Shown here piece by piece: positions 14,178 through 14,733 of a stretch of 14,733 bases of DNA. A program made the translations under genes and the position numbers. Position 1 is the first letter of the stretch. Every line of letters starts with the position of its first letter. The stretch is taken from the NCBI GenBank assembly GCA_902476475.1, contig CABSDO010000052.1:1-14733 (forward strand), read 5' to 3'. Source of the DNA: an uncultured Collinsella sp. Lineage in GTDB: Bacteria > Actinomycetota > Coriobacteriia > Coriobacteriales > Coriobacteriaceae. The notes below the pieces were generated by a model, which saw only the letters and a list, made by a program, of their open reading frames with translations, ran no database searches and was not told the DNA's origin.

Positions 14178-14211
14178 GCGCGTCAGTCGATTTTTTCGAC
14201 TGACGCGCTTT
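14178..14211 (+). terminator. 13-bp perfect hairpin between arcB and queA, probable terminator
   Basis: GCGCGTCAGTCGA (14178-14190) pairs fully with TCGACTGACGCGC (14196-14208) around a loop of five T, followed by TTTGTG. Stem strength favours a terminator of the arcD-arcA-arcB operon, but the U-tract is only three long and the queA start is 18 bp beyond the stem, so a leader element is also possible. Confidence 0.6.
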
Positions 14212-14226
14212 GTGAAAGAGGCAAAG

Positions 14227-14733
14227 ATGCGTACCGATGATTTTGACTACAACCTTCCTGAGGAACTGATTGCCCAGGCTCCTGCCGAGCCTCGCGACTC
14301 CTGCCGCCTGCTGGTGGTGGATCGCAAAGGCTCCCAGGCGGGGAAGCCGCTGGAGCACGGCGGTACCGTTGAGCACCGCATCTTCCGCGACATCATCGAC
14401 TATATCGAGCCGGGCGATGTACTCGTCATCAACCAGACGCGCGTGATGCCGGCCCGCCTGATCGGTCGCAAGGCCGGCTCGGGTGGCGTGGTCGAGACGC
14501 TGCTGCTCAAGCGCCGTGAGGATGTGGATCCGCTCGGCCATGTGTGGGAGTGCCTGGTCAAGCCGGGCAAGCGCCTGAAGCCCGGTGCTCAGATTGAGTA
14601 TCGCGCCGGTGGCGCCCATGCGCCCGAGGGGGCTCCCGTGGTGCTGACGGCCGAGGTCATCGACTTTGTCACCGATAGCCGCGGTGGCCGTCTGGTGCGC
14701 TTTGAGCCGGCCGGTTGCAATGCCGCCGGCGAC
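14227..14733 (+). CDS. queA: tRNA preQ1(34) S-adenosylmethionine ribosyltransferase-isomerase QueA, 3' end outside window
   Basis: The first 169 codons are present and open to the window edge (usual length about 340). QueA transfers and rearranges the ribosyl group of SAM onto preQ1 at position 34 of tRNA, making epoxyqueuosine, the substrate of QueH. The N-terminus MRTDDFDYNLPEELIAQ, then PRDSCRLLVVDR, the DVLVINQTRVMPARL segment and KPGKRLKPG match the family order. AAGAGG lies five bases before the ATG. The gene is strongly GC-rich, unlike arcB directly upstream, which marks the right edge of the lower-GC island. Confidence 0.93.
   Translation, partial: MRTDDFDYNLPEELIAQAPAEPRDSCRLLVVDRKGSQAGKPLEHGGTVEHRIFRDIIDYIEPGDVLVINQTRVMPARLIGRKAGSGGVVETLLLKRREDVDPLGHVWECLVKPGKRLKPGAQIEYRAGGAHAPEGAPVVLTAEVIDFVTDSRGGRLVRFEPAGCNAAGD

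Noticed and set aside
8111..14226. Mobile element or integrase-borne island
   Set aside because: No transposase, integrase, terminal inverted repeats or tRNA gene were seen at the GC borders; only composition suggests transfer.

Overview
The window looks like chromosomal DNA of a Collinsella-like member of the Coriobacteriia (Actinomycetota). This is inferred from the GC-rich housekeeping genes, the class III (Firmicutes-type) fructose-bisphosphatase, the DegV protein, the extended -10 promoters of the TGCGATAAT/TGCTATCTT type and a YfcC-type ArcD. No 16S or other decisive marker is present, so the assignment is an inference.

Layout. (1) 1-715, minus: 5' part of fbp. A 320-bp divergent intergenic region follows (two inverted repeats, an extended -10), then degV (1036-1926, plus) and a strong bidirectional hairpin terminator at 1968-1995. 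(2) 2008-3148, minus: a barrel-like protein of unrecognised family, broken by a 49-bp insertion bounded by a 17-bp direct repeat. (3) 3340-3510, plus: a 56-codon single-span membrane protein. (4) 3535-6825, minus: a two-gene operon in which a divergent MetRS-like class I synthetase paralogue precedes an RsmB/NOL1-type RNA m5C methyltransferase. (5) 6958-8110, plus: a DUF3267 putative membrane zinc metalloprotein, probably on a leaderless mRNA, and queH (epoxyqueuosine reductase). (6) 8171-14092: an arginine deiminase (ADI) island of visibly lower GC. It has two divergent arms. Leftward are arcA-1 and, 2 bp after it, an XRE regulator with an S24/LexA-like C-terminal domain. Rightward are arcD (YfcC family), arcA-2 and arcB. 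The 253-bp divergent promoter region carries a 22-bp direct repeat (18/22 identical, 31-bp period) that overlaps the -35 and the start site of the arcD promoter. (7) A 13-bp perfect hairpin, then the 5' part of queA (14227 to the window end).

How the genes work together. ArcD should exchange arginine for ornithine, ArcA turns arginine into citrulline and ammonia, and ArcB transfers the carbamoyl group to phosphate. Carbamate kinase (arcC), which would make the ATP, is not in the window. The regulator co-transcribed with arcA-1 is the natural candidate to bind the repeats in the divergent promoter. Its S24 domain lacks both catalytic residues, so it probably senses a ligand rather than cleaving itself. 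ArcA-1, ArcA-2 and ArcB all depart from family consensus at or near substrate-contact positions. The queuosine genes queH and queA, which perform the last two steps of that pathway in reverse order, flank the ADI island on either side, as if the island had been inserted between them.

The items most worth follow-up are the MetRS-like paralogue with a rebuilt amino-acid pocket, the ADI island with its self-contained regulator and operators, and the insertion-disrupted barrel gene.
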